Shown here: piece after piece, positions 48,146 to 61,259 of the stretch | Position numbering within the stretch: position 1 is the stretch's first letter | Layout of the letters: the number at the start of each line of letters is the position of its first letter | Source of the DNA: Ligustrum vulgare | Taxonomy: Eukaryota > Streptophyta > Magnoliopsida > Lamiales > Oleaceae | Assembly: GCA_963555705.1 (NCBI GenBank) | Contig: OY743168.1 | Coordinates: forward strand, 99,713,925 to 99,777,924 | Reading direction: 5' to 3' | Length of the DNA stretch: 64,000 nt | The notes under the pieces: generated by a model | Told to the model about the DNA's origin: nothing | Databases searched by the model: none | What the model saw: only the letters and a program-made list of their open reading frames with translations | Position numbers and translations under genes: made by a program

Positions 48146-48423
48146 TTTTCCCCCTCAAACTGAACGGAGCCATGGTGACGCCAAGTTTGTCTTGCAGGAA
48201 CTGAAACTGAGAATGACCCAAGCTTTTGGTGAGTAAGTTTACAATCTGCTCTGTGGAATGTATGTACTGTACTTGTATCTCTTTCTTTGCTATTTTATCT
48301 CGAATGAAGTGAACATCTATTTCAATATGCTTAGTTTTTGCGTGAAATATTGGATTAGAGGCTAGAGCTTTGGCACTTAAATTGTCACACCACAGCACTG
48401 GAGTAGACAGGATAGGAAACCGC

Positions 48424-49454
48424 TGTAGTGTTACGTTTTTTATATATAAATATTATATATATATTTATATTAGTTAATTATAGTTATTAATTAATTGATT
48501 AATATATATATTATTATGTAAGGATATATAGAAATTTAAATCTTGGTTGGTTATAATTATCAACTAAGATTTTATTATTGTATTTATCTTTTAGATATAT
48601 TATTGAATAACTATTTTCTGCATCATTTGAACCCTCTTGACCAATGAAAAGATGTCATGTGTCCCATTCATTATCTTAAAACAAGATTATGATTTTAATT
48701 AATTATTAATAATTAATATTGATAATTAGTTCAAGTATTAGATTTGATTTGGATGGAAACCCTTTGAATGCTATCCCCAAACCACTATAAATAGGGGTCA
48801 TAGTTCCATAGAATTTTCACACCTCTTCAGTTCTCATAACTTCGCTATACTCATTTCAAGGTGGGGATAATCAAGATCAAATATTATTTTCAACTAATTC
48901 AAAGGTAAGCATATGGGTGTAATAGGTGGTTTATTCACACTTTATATTACGGGTTCTATATGAAAGCCTTATGTTATGAACCAATTATGTTTATGGGTCC
49001 CATATGTATATTCTATGATTTGGAGATCGGAGTTTAGTAATGCTATGCATGGAAATTGGGTACCACATAAGTTCGGACCCTATTTTTGTGTCTCCTAATG
49101 TATGCATAATAAGTTTAAGTGTAAATTAATTATTTATTCCATTTATGTGCTTATTGAGATTATTTCTCACACCCACAATTTTTCCACGGATAATTAGCAG
49201 TTCAGGGAGTTCAAGACACAGGATGGCAAGTGGATTGCATGGAAAAAAACATGGGAATCATCAATTTTCAATAGCAGTTATTTTGATTCGATTAAAATAG
49301 TATGTTACTATTTCATTTTTAATTATTTTATAGTGTGGGTAAACCCCAAACAATTTCATGATTTATTGAATGAATCTTGAAGCTTATTTCAAGAAATGTT
49401 GTCTACAATACAAATTTCGAGGCACTCAAATAATTACAAGTTTGGGTCGTCACA
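48424..49454 (+). repeat. solo-LTR-like insertion, 1.03 kb
   Basis: It begins TGTAGTGTTACG and ends GTCGTCACA, inside the copia RNase H region. The flanks are ACCGC (48419-48423) and GCCGC (49455-49459), a 5-bp duplication with one mismatch. A TATAAATAGG at 48786 on the plus strand and no coding sequence support an LTR in plus orientation. Confidence 0.65.
48786..48793 (+). promoter_or_regulatory. TATA box in the solo LTR
   Basis: TATAAATA followed by GGGG, about 360 bp into the LTR. Confidence 0.5.
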
Positions 49455-49989
49455 GCCGCAATTCTGATAAGAGGGATTGTATCCAGGACACTTCTGTAGT
49501 CGCCATTGCCAAAGCACGGTACTCAGATTCTGCACTTGAGCAGGCTACAACTTGTTGCTTTTTGGAGCACCAAGAAACAAGTGTATCGCCAAAATAAATA
49601 CAGTATGCTGCATTGGACTTCTTGTCATCTGGGCAAGAATCCCAATTCGCATCTGTATAACCACAAAAGGTCTTTCACTTCTCTTAATCCATAGGCTATG
49701 ATGTAAGGTTCCAGAGAGATGCCTGAAAACTCGTTTAAGTGCCTTCTAGTGATCTTCCTTAGGACTTTGTAAAAATTGACTCGGTTTGTTGGTAATGTAG
49801 GAGATGTCCGTTCTGGTCAATGCTAGATATTGCAGGCTGCTTATGGCACTTCTATATGTTGATATATCTTTGAAGTCATCACTCCCTTCTTTAGACAAAG
49901 TATGTCCTACCACACTAGGTGTAGGAAATAATTTAAAATTTTTCATTCCATGTTTCATCAGTAGTTCATTGATATACCTTGCTTGTGTC

Positions 49990-50434
49990 TAGGGATGTCA
50001 ACGAGCCGAGCCTAGTCGAGCCGGCTCGTGAACCGAAGATCAATGCTCTAGCTTTTAGGGGTCGAGCTTTTTTTGGCCCGAGCCAAAGCTCATCCCATAA
50101 AATATGGCTCAACTCGAGCTTTAAGCTCGAGCTTTTTCAAGCCGAGCTGAGCCCGAGCCAAATCCCAAGCTTTTAATTTTTTTTATTTTTATAACAAAAA
50201 TCCATAAAATTTTTGTTGAAAATGTATATATATAGCAAGTTGAGTCGAGATCGTGGTCGAAATTCATGGATCAAGTTCCAATCGAGCTTTTTGAGCGGGC
50301 TTTATTTAGGCTCGAGCCGATCCGAGCCAAAGCTAGTCTCTAAAAATAAAGCTCGACTCGAGCTTTGACTCGAAATCTTGAGTCGCGAGCCAAGCCCGAG
50401 CGGCTCGAGCCGACGAGCCGTTTTATCATCCCTA
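49990..50434. mobile_element. hAT-type MITE, 445 bp, GGCTCGAGCC-rich
   Basis: Ends TAGGGATG...CATCCCTA; 8-bp duplication CTTGTGT(C/T) with one mismatch (49982-49989, 50435-50442). The interior is made of GAGCTCGAGCC-like words. It is inserted in the copia RT. Confidence 0.8.
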
Positions 50435-53400
50435 CTTGTGTTTGATAACTTCTATACCCAAGAAGTAGTTGAGCTCACCCAAATCCTTTAGTGCAAAACT
50501 CTGATTTAGTTTGGTGATGACTTCCTGAACTTTTCATTTATGATTTCCAGTTATCACTATATCGTCCACATATATGAGAATAAAGATTATGATGCCATTA
50601 GCTAAATGAAAGAAAACTGATGAATCAGACCTTGATTGACTAAAATCCCAACTTATTAGAGTACTTCTCAACTTCTCACACCAGGCCCTAGGTGCTTGTT
50701 TTAAGCCATAAAGGACTTTGTTCAATTTGCACACATGTTTAGGCTTATTTGCAGTCAACAAAGCCTTCCGGTTGAACCATAAAAACTGATTCCTCAAGAT
50801 CACCATTTAGAAAGGCATTGTTTATGTCAACCTGCCTTAGGATCCAATCTTTGGTCACTGCAATGCTTAGAATAATCCTCAATGTTGATGTCTTCAAAAC
50901 TAGACTAGATTGAAAGTCTCTGAAAAATCAATGCCAGGGGTTTGATGATACCCCTTGGCAACAAGTTTTGCCTTATGTCTTTAAATTGAACCATCTAAAT
51001 TCTGTTTCAACTTGAAAACCCATCTACTCCCTACAATGTTGTAATCAGCTGAGAAGGGGACCAAGGTCCAGATGTTGTTTTGCATCAAGGCCTGATACTC
51101 ATCCTCCATAGCCTTCTTCCATTCTTTGTGTTTTAGTGCTTCATTCAATGATTGAGGTTCTGCCACCTCTTTTGACTCTCAGCAAGATATAGTTCAGGCT
51201 TAAAAACCCCATCCTTTCCTCTGGTGACCATTGGATGTTCACTCAATTGAGCATTTTGATGTCTAATAGTCTATTTAGATTCTGCTTCAATAGGATTAGG
51301 TTGATGTGCATTATTCTCCCCTATTTCTACAGTCCTCTCATCACGCTGCAGATTACTTGTTGAGTCATTATGATGTGGTGAGACATTTCCAACTGGTCTT
51401 TCATCAGATGGAATAAAAGATAGGTTTTCATTATCTTGCTGAATATGAGAACTAGAAGTTTGTTCCTCCTGTGGAAGAGATGCTGAGAGATGCGTTACAT
51501 CAGATTGGATAGTAGGATTTTGTAGAATGGGAAGGTAGTTATTTTGGATGACAATAGAAGGTTCTGAGTCTTTTGCAGGGGAGAGAAACCCATGTGAGAA
51601 GGGAAATTTATCTTCATGAAACACTACATGTCTAGAGATGTACACGGTACACCTTGCCTTGAGAGTTAAGACGTTTATAACCTTTGTGAGAGTCACACTG
51701 TACCCCAGAAAAATGCATTTTGTGAAATGGAAATCAAACTTTTAAGATTGGTATGGTCTTAGACACGGAAAACAAGCACAACCAAAGGGTTTTAGCCAAT
51801 TATAGTCCACTTCTTTTTGAAATAGTTTTAAGAAAGGAGATTTCTTCAAGGACAGGGGTTGGAATTCTATTGATGAGATAAGTTGTTGTTTGAAAGGCTT
51901 CCCACCATATTTTAAGGGCATTTTGGAATGTGCTAAAAGTGTTAATCCCATTTCAGTGATATGACGTGGTTTTCTTTCAACTCTACCATTTTGAATGGAG
52001 GTTATAGGCATGAGTGTCTAAACTCAATTCCAGAATTTGTAGTGTAGTTTGTAAAGGGTCTAAACTCTCCACCCTAATTCGATTGTAGAGTTTTTATTTT
52101 TCTTTCTAGTTTGTTTTCAATAAGAGTTTTGAATTGAATGAAGTGATGAAGAGCATCTGATTTATGTTTGAGTGGATAAATCCAGGTGAACCTACTAAAG
52201 TCATCCACAAAGATGATATAATATTTAATATATAATGTTAAAATGATGCTTAGCTTGAGATTTTGATCTATTAAAAGAAAGTGCATGTGATTTACCTAAC
52301 TGGCAAGCCTCACATAAAACAGTCAGAACACTGAAATTGAACTTTTTATTACATAGCTTGAAAACTTTAGACATAACTTGAGCTAAAGGGTGTCCAAGCT
52401 TACAGTGCCAGATGTTTAAAATAGCTTTAGTACTAGTAGATTTGGTTTTCAAGGGTACATTAGGGGATACATGATTGTAGATAAATGTCTTGGGCTTTTG
52501 ATTCTGGTTTTGAGCTTTGACGTGTGGTTTTGATCGGTTTTGTGAATCCAACTGATATAACCAATCTCTAAGTTTCCCTTCCAGCAGTGAGATCTTTGTT
52601 TCCTTGTCCTTCACATAGTAAGAATCAGAATGAAATTCCAAAAATACATCATTATCAGAGGTTAGTTTAGAGATACAAGATTTTTCCGATCTTTTGGGAC
52701 ATGCAAAATTTCTTTCCAACTTTAAGGGTTTTGACACAGTAGGAATGATAGAATTACTGATGTGTGAAACTGAAAGCAACTCACCATTGCCAACCATAAT
52801 TTTCTTCTTACCTTTGTACTTGCTTGATGAGAGGTATTGTTTTCTATTGGCACAACATGATCACTGGCCCTATGTCTGCGTACCAAGTTGAATCAGCAAT
52901 AGTGTATGAGGTGGCTATATAGGCATTTGAGTGAGAGGGTCCTTTGAATTGATACGAGAAGTTGTTGTTTTAGTGAGGGGAAGTTCTATTATAAGATTCA
53001 TCATACCTGTAGAGACAGGCATTGGCTCTATGACCAAACTTTCCACAGATTTGGCAAATTGGTCATCTACCTCCTCCAAAGGTTCTACCACCTCTTCTTC
53101 CTCTGTTGTAGTTTGATCCTTGACTCCTCCCATTATACTTTGGTTCATAACTTCTTTATTGGAAGTTACTTTTGGGTCTATGAGTTAGATTGACTAAGCC
53201 TTGCCCAATATTAATACTTCCAAGGCTGTTTCAAACTGATTCGATATGCTCCAGCCTACTTTCATATATCATGAGAGTGGCTTGAAGCTCTCCCCAGGTA
53301 ACACTTTCTCTGTTGTTCAACTGCACAACAATTGGAGTCCATTCTTCATCCAGTCCGGCTAAGACTTGATTCACCAAGCTAGGCATATGTACACTTTTCC

Positions 53401-53945
53401 CAGCCACTTCCAGGTTGTTAGCCAAGTTTTTCATTTTTTACAGATACTGATCAATCTTCATCTCTCTTTTCCTGGTTTTCTATAACTCACCAGTGAGAAA
53501 AGTCACTCTTAACCTATTTTGTATCCCATAACTCTTATTGATTCATTCCCATAGTTTGTTGGAATTACTGGCTCCCATCACTCTCATGCACTCTCTAGGG
53601 TCATTGTAGAATATAACCAGCCCATAAGAAGCTAGTCTGTGGACATCCATTGGGTAAACGTTGGATTGATGATTTTTTAGAATCAGTATTTTCTTCAATA
53701 GTGATGGTTTCTGTTGGATAGACTTTGGTGCCAAGAAGGTGATCTTCTAGGTTATGACCTCGAATAAGTGGGAGGATCATGTTCTTCCACAACAAACAAT
53801 TTTCCTTATCAAGTTTCACGGATGGACTTTGTGTGAGACTGACATAGGGTGATGAAAGTGAGCTACCTCCCATCATTGGAGGTACTGATAGAGAGGAGGT
53901 TTACGAGTTTGTAATTGTTGTCATTAATTTGGCTTTGATACCAAA

Positions 53946-54254
53946 TGAAGAAAATAAAGAAATAACTATTGAATTTCGAATATATGAAAAATGAGTACAG
54001 AAATTACAATATATAGAGAAATATGCTACACTAGGAAGGATCTAGAGAATGGATCTCAGCTATACAATTCATCACCAACCAGACGCGTAAACAGTGGAGG
54101 AATAACAGAAAAATTCAGTGAGCCTGCAATGGTATATAATTTGTATCTATCACCCAATAGGAGAGAGAAGGAAATAATTAGTTGATGATCCACATGTGTA
54201 GCTCGTGACTGGGAGAGTCTTGTTTTCACTAAACAAAAACGTAATACTAGAAAA
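53946..54254 (-). repeat. 5' LTR of the copia element, proximal part
   Basis: It matches the left LTR at both ends but has a different middle (about 54062-54175). It continues at 57447-57491 after the hAT insertion. Confidence 0.8.
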
Positions 54255-57200
54255 CTGTGAAGCATGAACACGCTCAGGCAGCATGTGAGTCTGTGTTCGA
54301 CACGTATCGGACACGAACACGAGCCGACACGAGTCGGACACTTCATTTTTCATGTCGGAAAATGAAGCCTATAATGGACGTGTCGAACACGTCCAACAAC
54401 CAGAAAAAATGGTGGAAAATGGAAGAAGAATAGTGTACTTGTGTATTGGGTGTTGGGGAGAAATCCCTAATTCTGAAAAACGTTGCTCCTTTGTTTGTTG
54501 GCAGAATCGAAGCTGAAACATAGAAGAATCAATGGAACCATGATATTACCCGATCTTTTTTAGTAGAAGTATCTCCTTGATCTTGCAAATAATTCTTGAG
54601 ATTGAGATTTCAAAGATAAATAAATGGTGTATTAGAATTTTTCCTCTTTCCTTTCACGCACAGCACGCAGGAGATGGACCACCACCAGAGAACTTTTGTG
54701 TTTCACTTTTCAACTTTTACCTTTTTGTCTTGTATTTAAAATTCAAAGTAAGGGTATAATTGTAAAATGAGAACACTTGAAACTTGCTGGACAATTCATA
54801 CAATTATATTTTATTATATTGTTTACAATACACATTACATGAGACAGGAAAAAGAAAAAAGAAAAATAAAAATAAAAAGAAAGAAAAAAATGGAGATGCG
54901 AAGGCGGAAGAAGCAACTGCGTCCGACAGTTCCTTCACTTCTCCGATGCCTGCACCTCCTCCTTTGGTATATTTTATTAGTTTGAAGTCATGAGTACAAG
55001 TAACATAAATGAGGATTTAACCAAATCTCTTTGGAAATATGTTACAAAATTTGATAAATTAAATGAAGGAGATGGAAATATTTCTTGGCAATGCAACTTT
55101 TGCAATACAACAAAAAGAAGTTCATATACTAGGGTTAGAGCACATTTGATGAAATTGCCAGGTAGTGGTATTGGAGCTTGTCCAAAAGTAACCCCAAGAG
55201 ACATAAATGAAATGCAAAAATTGGAAGAAGTGAAAATGAGGGGTAAAGAGCAAAAATGAGTCCCATTGCCAATGGAAAACATGAGTTCGGTTGGTAGTTA
55301 CACATTAGAGGAAAAGAAAAGAAAGGGTAGTTCAATTGAAAAGGCCTTTAACATCACATCACGTGATCAATTAGATCGGAAATTGCTAGAATGTTTTATT
55401 CAAGTGGTTTACTCTTTCACCTTGCAAGGAATCCTTATTACATATCTTCTTATACCCTAGTTGCTAATAGTTCATTGTCCAGATATAAGCCTCCCGGTTA
55501 TAATAAATTGAGAACTACCCTACTTCAAAAGGAGAAAAGAAATGGGGAACGATTACTACAACCAATTAAAAGCACTTGGGGGGAAAAGGAGTGACAATTA
55601 TGAGTGATGGTTGGAGTGATCCACAAAGAAGGCCACTAATTAATTTTATGGCTATAACCAAAAGTGAACCAATGTTTTTACGGGCGGATGATTGCTCGGG
55701 TGAGATCAAAGATAAATATTTTATTGTTAACTTGATAAAGGATGTTATAGAAGAAGTTGGCCCCGAAAAGGTTGTTCAAGTTATTACCGACAATGCTGCT
55801 AATTGTAAGGGTGTAGGACAAATAATTGAAGTGCAATATCCTCATATTTTTTGGACACCGTGTGTTGTACACACACTTAATCTTGCTTTGAAAAATATTT
55901 GTGTGGCAAGAAATGTTGAGGATAATTTGATTACATACGAGGAATGTAATTGGATAACTTGTCTTCATGAAGATGTAATGTCCATTAAACATTTTATCAT
56001 GAACCATTCTATGAGAAGAGCAATGTTTAATGAATTTGTGATATTGAAGTTGTTAGTGGTAGCCGAAACACGATTTGCTTCTATTTTAGTCATGATGAAA
56101 AGGTTTAAGCTTATCAAACGTGGGCTTCAAAACATGGTGATTGATGAGAAATGGTCAACTTATCGAGAAGATGATGTGCAAAAGGCAAGTTTTGTGAAGA
56201 TGAAATTACTTGATGATATTTGGTGGGACTCTATAGACTATGTTATTTCTTTCACTAGTCCTATATATGACATGCTTCGATTTTGTGATACGGATAAATC
56301 ATGTCTTTACTTGGTTTATGATATGTGGGATACAATAATAGAGAAAGTCAAAGCGGTCATTTGTAGGCATGAAGGAAAGCGTCAAGATGACGTTTCATCA
56401 TTTTACGATGTCATTCACAAAATACTTGTTGATCGTTGGAACAAGAATAACACCCCTCTTCATTGCTTGGCTCACTCATTGAATCCAAGGTAATTATTCT
56501 AATTTGTATATTTATTATTTATTTACATTGTTCATTGTTCAAATCTCTATTATCAATATTGATTAGTTACTAACTTACTAGCTATAATTTGTTTACATTC
56601 TTTAGGTACTATAGTGAGGAATGGCTTAATTAAGATTCCAATCGTACACCTCCACATAGAGATGCCAAGATTTCTCGAGAAAGGTTAAAGTGTTTCAAAA
56701 GACACATGTTGTCAAATGAGGAGCGAACTAAAGTGAATTTGGAGTATTCAAGATTCTCAACAACGGAAGAAGATTTTGGTGATATTGATTCCATCTATGA
56801 CCGTTACCATTTGGATCCAAAGACTTGGTGGTTCATTCGTGGCTCTAGTGCACCTAACCTTCAATCTTTTGCGTTGAAAATATTGGCACAACCATCTTCT
56901 TCATCATGTTGTGAATGGAATTGGAGTATTTATTCCTTTGTGCACTCTGTTAAAAGGAATAAGTTAACTCCAAAACGTGCCGAAGATCTAGTATTTGTGC
57001 ATAGCAATCTTCGTCTCTTGTCAGGGAGGAGTCCACAATATTTACAAGGAGAGTCTAAGATGTGGGATCTCAGTGGTGATGCATTTGACTCTTTTGAAGA
57101 TGTTGGTACACTTGAAGTTGCTACTTTGTCTCTTGATGAACCGGAGTTGGAGGCTATGATAATTGCCGATGATGAAAATGAAGATGTTGAAAATTTAACT

Positions 57201-57438
57201 AGAGATGAATGATCATATTTATGTCATCTTTTGTTTTTTGTTGAACTCAAATTATGAGAAAATATGTATGAAATGTTAAGTTTGATATATATGCATATAT
57301 ATTTGCTATACAAAAAGTGTTACAAAATTTTTTTATTAAAAAAAAAATTAAAATTAATAAATAATTAACGTGTCGTGTCCCAAGTTTCTTCAAAAATCAC
57401 GTGTAAGTGTATCCGATACTCGTGTCCGTGCTTCATAG
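54255..57438 (+). mobile_element. hAT transposon, 3.2 kb, with decayed transposase
   Basis: Termini CTGTGAAGCATG and, reverse-complemented, CTATGAAGCACG are 12-bp imperfect TIRs. The 8-bp duplication CTAGAAAA is perfect (54247-54254, 57439-57446). Subterminal regions are rich in GACACG/CGTGTC words (GTCCGACACG-type). The transposase is read on the plus strand. Confidence 0.92.
54990..57212 (+). pseudogene. hAT transposase (BED zinc finger, DUF659, hAT dimerisation)
   Basis: It starts MSTSNINEDLTKSLWKYVTK. The BED finger has WQCNFCN...H near residues 33-52. An in-frame TGA at 55257 and a frameshift near 55390 follow, then the DUF659 region with MSDGWSDPQRRPLINFMA and ITDNAANCKGVG (a catalytic-Asp region). 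An intron, 56490-56605 (GTAATT...TTTAG), is followed by an in-frame TAA shortly into the last exon. The C-terminal dimerisation domain has SCCEWNWSIYSFVHS and LVFVHSNLRLL. It has at least two stops and one frameshift. Confidence 0.9.
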
Positions 57439-57500
57439 CTAGAAAATGTACACAAGGCAATGACGGAAGGATGGTTCATATTAGTTTTTCATTGGGTCAA

Positions 57501-58838
57501 GAAGTTTTTGGTGGAGGTTCTCATGCCTTCTCGGCTGCAGCACCCGAACCTTGTCAATTTGATGGGTTCCTGTGCACAGAGACTTTTTGTATATGAATTC
57601 TTGCCCTGGGATCATTAGAAAGTCACCTCCCGATAATACGTCAATGACAAATATTTGATGATATGTAATGTAATTCCTTTTCTTGATCATACATGCTTTA
57701 GACATCTAATTGTAAAACAATATGTTTAGAAAATGCTTTTACAATAATACTTTCTTTTTCTTTTCTTTTTTTGGATAAATGGAAGATTTTGTCTCCAAAA
57801 GTGCTTCTGTTCTCCTGCATTGCAATATTAGTTAATTATCTCCCTTTCAGGCTTTTCCTTTTAAGTTTTTATTACTTGTGACACTGAGGGACAGAAACTA
57901 TACACCTCTGTCAGGCCTAGCTTATGGTTCCCCTTGAGGCCTGATGGAGAGCACTTCATCTAATATCCTTCTTGTCACCCTCCAACAGGTGATAATCATG
58001 CGCGAAATCACCACTCTGACAAAACCCATATATGATGGTATTAGGTTGTATTTTCTCATTTCTCTAGGTCACGTGGCAGGCAGGTTAACAAGTCATATCC
58101 AATCCAAATCCATTTTAACCAGACTAGTAGCTTCAAGTTCAAAAGATTTTGAATTGTATATAATTCATCTGATCGTCTGTATTATTCGAGAGGTTTTTGA
58201 TATGATTACCAGTTGGAAACCACGATTTGTTACTTCACTTCAAACAGCATTGCATTTTATCCATCGTTTTGTTCATAAATTTGTATTTACCTAATGCATT
58301 TTATGACACATGTTTATGAGTTTCTACTGTAAGTATTTGATTGTCAAATCATGTCCAGATCTTACACCTGATATGGAACCCCTGAAATGGAATACAAGGA
58401 TGAGGATAGCAGCTGGTGCAGCCGATGGTTTGAGTTAATTACCTGCACCACCAGGCAGATCCACCGGTCATTTACAGGGACCTGAAATCGTGTAATATAT
58501 TATTGGATGAAGGGTTCCACCCTAAACTATCTGATTTTAGATTTGCAAAGTTTGGCCCAATTGAGGATAAGTCTCGTGTAACCGCTAGGGTGATGGGTAC
58601 TCGTGGATATTGTGCGCCTGAATATGCCAGGACCGGAAAACTTGCTGAAGTCAGATATATATAGTTTCAGCACAGTCTTGCTGGAGTTAATAACTGGACA
58701 TAGAGCATTAGATCCAACTCGTGGAAAGGGAAAGCACATGCTTCTCGATTGGGTAAATTTCCAATGCCTATACAGTTGCTGATTATGAGAAACTGCAAGT
58801 GATATATAAGCTTCTGATGGGATATTCAAAACCTTGTA
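57501..58838 (+). pseudogene. receptor-like cytoplasmic kinase (RLCK VIIa, PBS1-like), 3' part
   Basis: It resumes exactly after the copia insertion with [23 protein letters not shown] and VYEFLPW, then a stop near 57617. A later exon (about 58358-58838) has [18 protein letters not shown], a frameshift, [19 protein letters not shown], then KLSDFRFAK, where the DFG magnesium-binding motif has become DFR. It continues with [18 protein letters not shown] and a final LITGHRALDPTRGKGKH-like block in a shifted frame. Loss of DFG and several stops show a dead kinase. Confidence 0.85.
57620..58350. other. intron-like spacer of the kinase relic
   Basis: No further exon could be recognised between the two kinase blocks. 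Confidence 0.4.
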
Positions 58839-58859
58839 TCTGCTTGTTATCAATACAAG

Positions 58860-61259
58860 TTGATTGCATATTCGCAGGTGACGTGCTACAAAGTAATAGT
58901 TGCAGTAGATAATTTTTTATCCAATGTATTTGGTTACTCCTCATTAATTTGACCATTAACTACTTGATATTACTCAAATAATAACTACCTTTATTAAATG
59001 AAATGTGAACAGGCCATTAGATAGTGTAAACTTTTCATTTTTACTAGCGAATTCAAGTAAAAATAGGAATTGAGGTTTTCCAGGTATGTACACTATTTGA
59101 AATGTGAACAGACCGTTAGGTAATGTATTTGTTTCTAATATTTAACTTTCATGTTGTTCTCTATTAGATCTATAAGCTCTATAAACGTGCTTTTATCTTT
59201 GTAGGCACGTCCTTTGTTAATGGCTGTGTTGAGTTATTGTAGAAATCAGAGTACACTGGAATAATGAATATTTTTCGTGCATAATTGGTTCTTGGCAAAG
59301 CAGGTCTGATGTTGTTGAGATGAAAGATAAAAAAATGAACCTACAGGTTAACCATTTGTACCCTCAAACCTCGAGGTTTGAGTGAAAATGTATAGCTCTT
59401 GGGTACATGCATGAGATGCAAGTACAAACACATGACGGTCATCAATGTATGTTAGGCGATGGTGGATTTTAGGTAGAAAGAAAATGAATTTCAGTTAATT
59501 AAATTCTTGAGAATTTGATGTTTTATGTGTTTGATTGGTTTAATTTTCTAGGTGAAAAAAGTTGAGAATTTTTCAAATTTTGTTATTTTATTGACATTAT
59601 TTTCCACAACAAATAAAGCAACATTTAGTTATTTTAATCAAAATTTTTTTTTTAAAATTTTTTCACACATTTGCACTTGATAATAATGATGTTAATTTTT
59701 GATAAAAAAATAAATCAATTAACAATAAAAAAAATAATCAAACATGAAAAAAATGATTAAATAAGTTGTCAAGAAAATAAATTCTCCTCCCACTCAAGAA
59801 ATCAACGGTTTCGACTTACATTCCTGATAGAACTTTGCCTAATAAAACTTTGCCACGGTTGTGGACAAATTGCAATTTTCTTACTTGCAATCTATCTAGT
59901 GAGATGAGAAGTATACTTTTGGCTCAATCCATTTTTCTATCCACACATTTTGAAATTTTCACTAGTACTATTCACATATATCCTCGTATTTAAAATATAT
60001 CTGTATTGGATGTGTTAACTTTAAATAGCCACATAAATAAAAAATAAATGTAAAATGACATGTGTACATATTAAAGTTAACTCATTAATTATTCTGACAT
60101 TGAATGTTTTAATTTTTAGTTAAATCCAAGAATATGATCAATATTTATTTTTAAAATAGCAAAATTAATATATTAATATGATACTCATTTTGAAGATCTC
60201 ATTAAACCATATAATATGAAATTAATAAGAAATCATTTTGTTTTATCGATGCTAAGAAATTTAAGAATAAAGAATAAAAAGAAAAATGAACAAATAGGGG
60301 ATTGAGTTGGGGGTGGAGGGTTTGGGGATAGACCATCACCATTGGACATCTTCAAACATTTTCAATTTAAAATTGTCATCTCATCAGTTAAAATATTTGT
60401 TAAATTTAACAAGAAAATTAACACTTAGTTAATAAGATTCTCCTAACTTGTATTTTAACATATATCCAATTTAAAAACTAATTTAACCCCTTATTAATTT
60501 ATATTACTAACATTAATACATTCAATGCGGATCCCTTATCTACTTGACTTTGTTGAAGTTTTACACATACCAACAATCTGATTGGCGATTGCATTAGTCG
60601 AGTCAACAAAGTTGGCCTCGAATATATTTTTGCAGAGGGTTATGTGATGCCATTTTTACATTTCTTACCTAACTCTCGTAATCAAATCTATGTTGTTTAG
60701 TGCAGGAGATTTTGTTGAAAATTTAGTCCTTGTTTGATAAATATGTTTAAAAATATATTTTTTGTATCAACTTTTCAACCACATATTTTACTTTAAAAAT
60801 ATATTTTTAAACACAAAACTTTTTATAAACAAAGCTTAAATCTTTTGAAGAATGTGTGATTGAGAAGATGTTAAAAAGTGTAAAAGTAATGGTTAAAAAT
60901 GATTTTTGTTGAAAAATTATTCAAAAACCAAACCGGACTCTAACACCTAAATTTATTTAATTTAATTCAATAAATCAAAGAGAAATAAAGAACGAGATAT
61001 CCAATAAAAAGTAGCCACGTAATTTGACCGCCCTGTAAAGTGTTCCAATCTCATCGCGCTCTCTCTCTCTCTCTCTTGCCCAGTTGCCCCCTCTCATTTC
61101 CCAAACACGCCCTTTTCTCTCTCATGGCTTTCCTGCTGTAGCTAGCCGTCACCAAAATTATACACAACACTAGCTTGAGTACAGACTACCCATTGCTTCC
61201 ACTTGACTCGACTTCCTATAGTAGGGTTTCTCTTAAAGATTTCAACTTAACGGAGAGAG
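58860..61259. other. intergenic region upstream of the S-acyltransferase gene
   Basis: AT-rich, with no gene. A CT-rich stretch at 61060-61125 lies in the probable promoter or 5' UTR of the next gene. Confidence 0.5.
60725..60942. mobile_element. possible small MITE
   Basis: Left AGTCCTTGTTTGATAAA and right, reverse-complemented, AGTCCGGTTTGGTTTTTG are related inverted ends, and the interior has further inverted AAATATATTTTTAAA blocks. A target duplication could not be confirmed beyond TA. Confidence 0.3.

Larger units (their letters stand above)
48146..53945 (-). pseudogene. copia gag-pol remnants
   Basis: From right to left: gag in two frames (53231-53876, with NCLLWKNMILPLI and ESRLEHIES), a GAG-pre-integrase block (WHCKLGHP and CEACQLGKSHAL at 52225-52797), integrase (VDDFSRFTWIYPLK at 52074-52286, then 51742-52011), a low-complexity linker (51271-51696), RT (KEWKKAMEDEYQAL...WVFKLK at 50981-51166; [11 protein letters not shown] and YVDDIVITG at 50534-50806) and RNase H (LWCDNLSAKALASNP at 48146-48398). 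The YVDD catalytic box is intact, but many frameshifts and three insertions make the copy dead. Confidence 0.87.
47842..57495 (-). mobile_element. Ty1/copia element inserted in the kinase gene, with nested insertions
   Basis: The left LTR is 47842-48145. The right LTR is 53946-57491/57495, split by a hAT transposon. The kinase reading is continuous across the insertion, and the host motif GGGTCAA is repeated on both sides (47835-47841, 57494-57500). On the minus strand a tRNA-Met-like primer-binding site TGGTATCAAAGC adjoins 53946 and a polypurine tract GAGGGGGAAAA adjoins 48146. Nested inside are a solo LTR (48424-49454), a hAT MITE (49990-50434) and a hAT element (54255-57438). Confidence 0.88.

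Noticed and set aside
54842..54990. Lys-rich ORFs just upstream of the hAT transposase
   Set aside because: Low-complexity AAAGAAAAA sequence; the transposase family starts at the BED domain frame.
59200..59420. Possible last exon of the kinase (ARPLLMAVLSYC)
   Set aside because: Too short and too diverged to assign with confidence.
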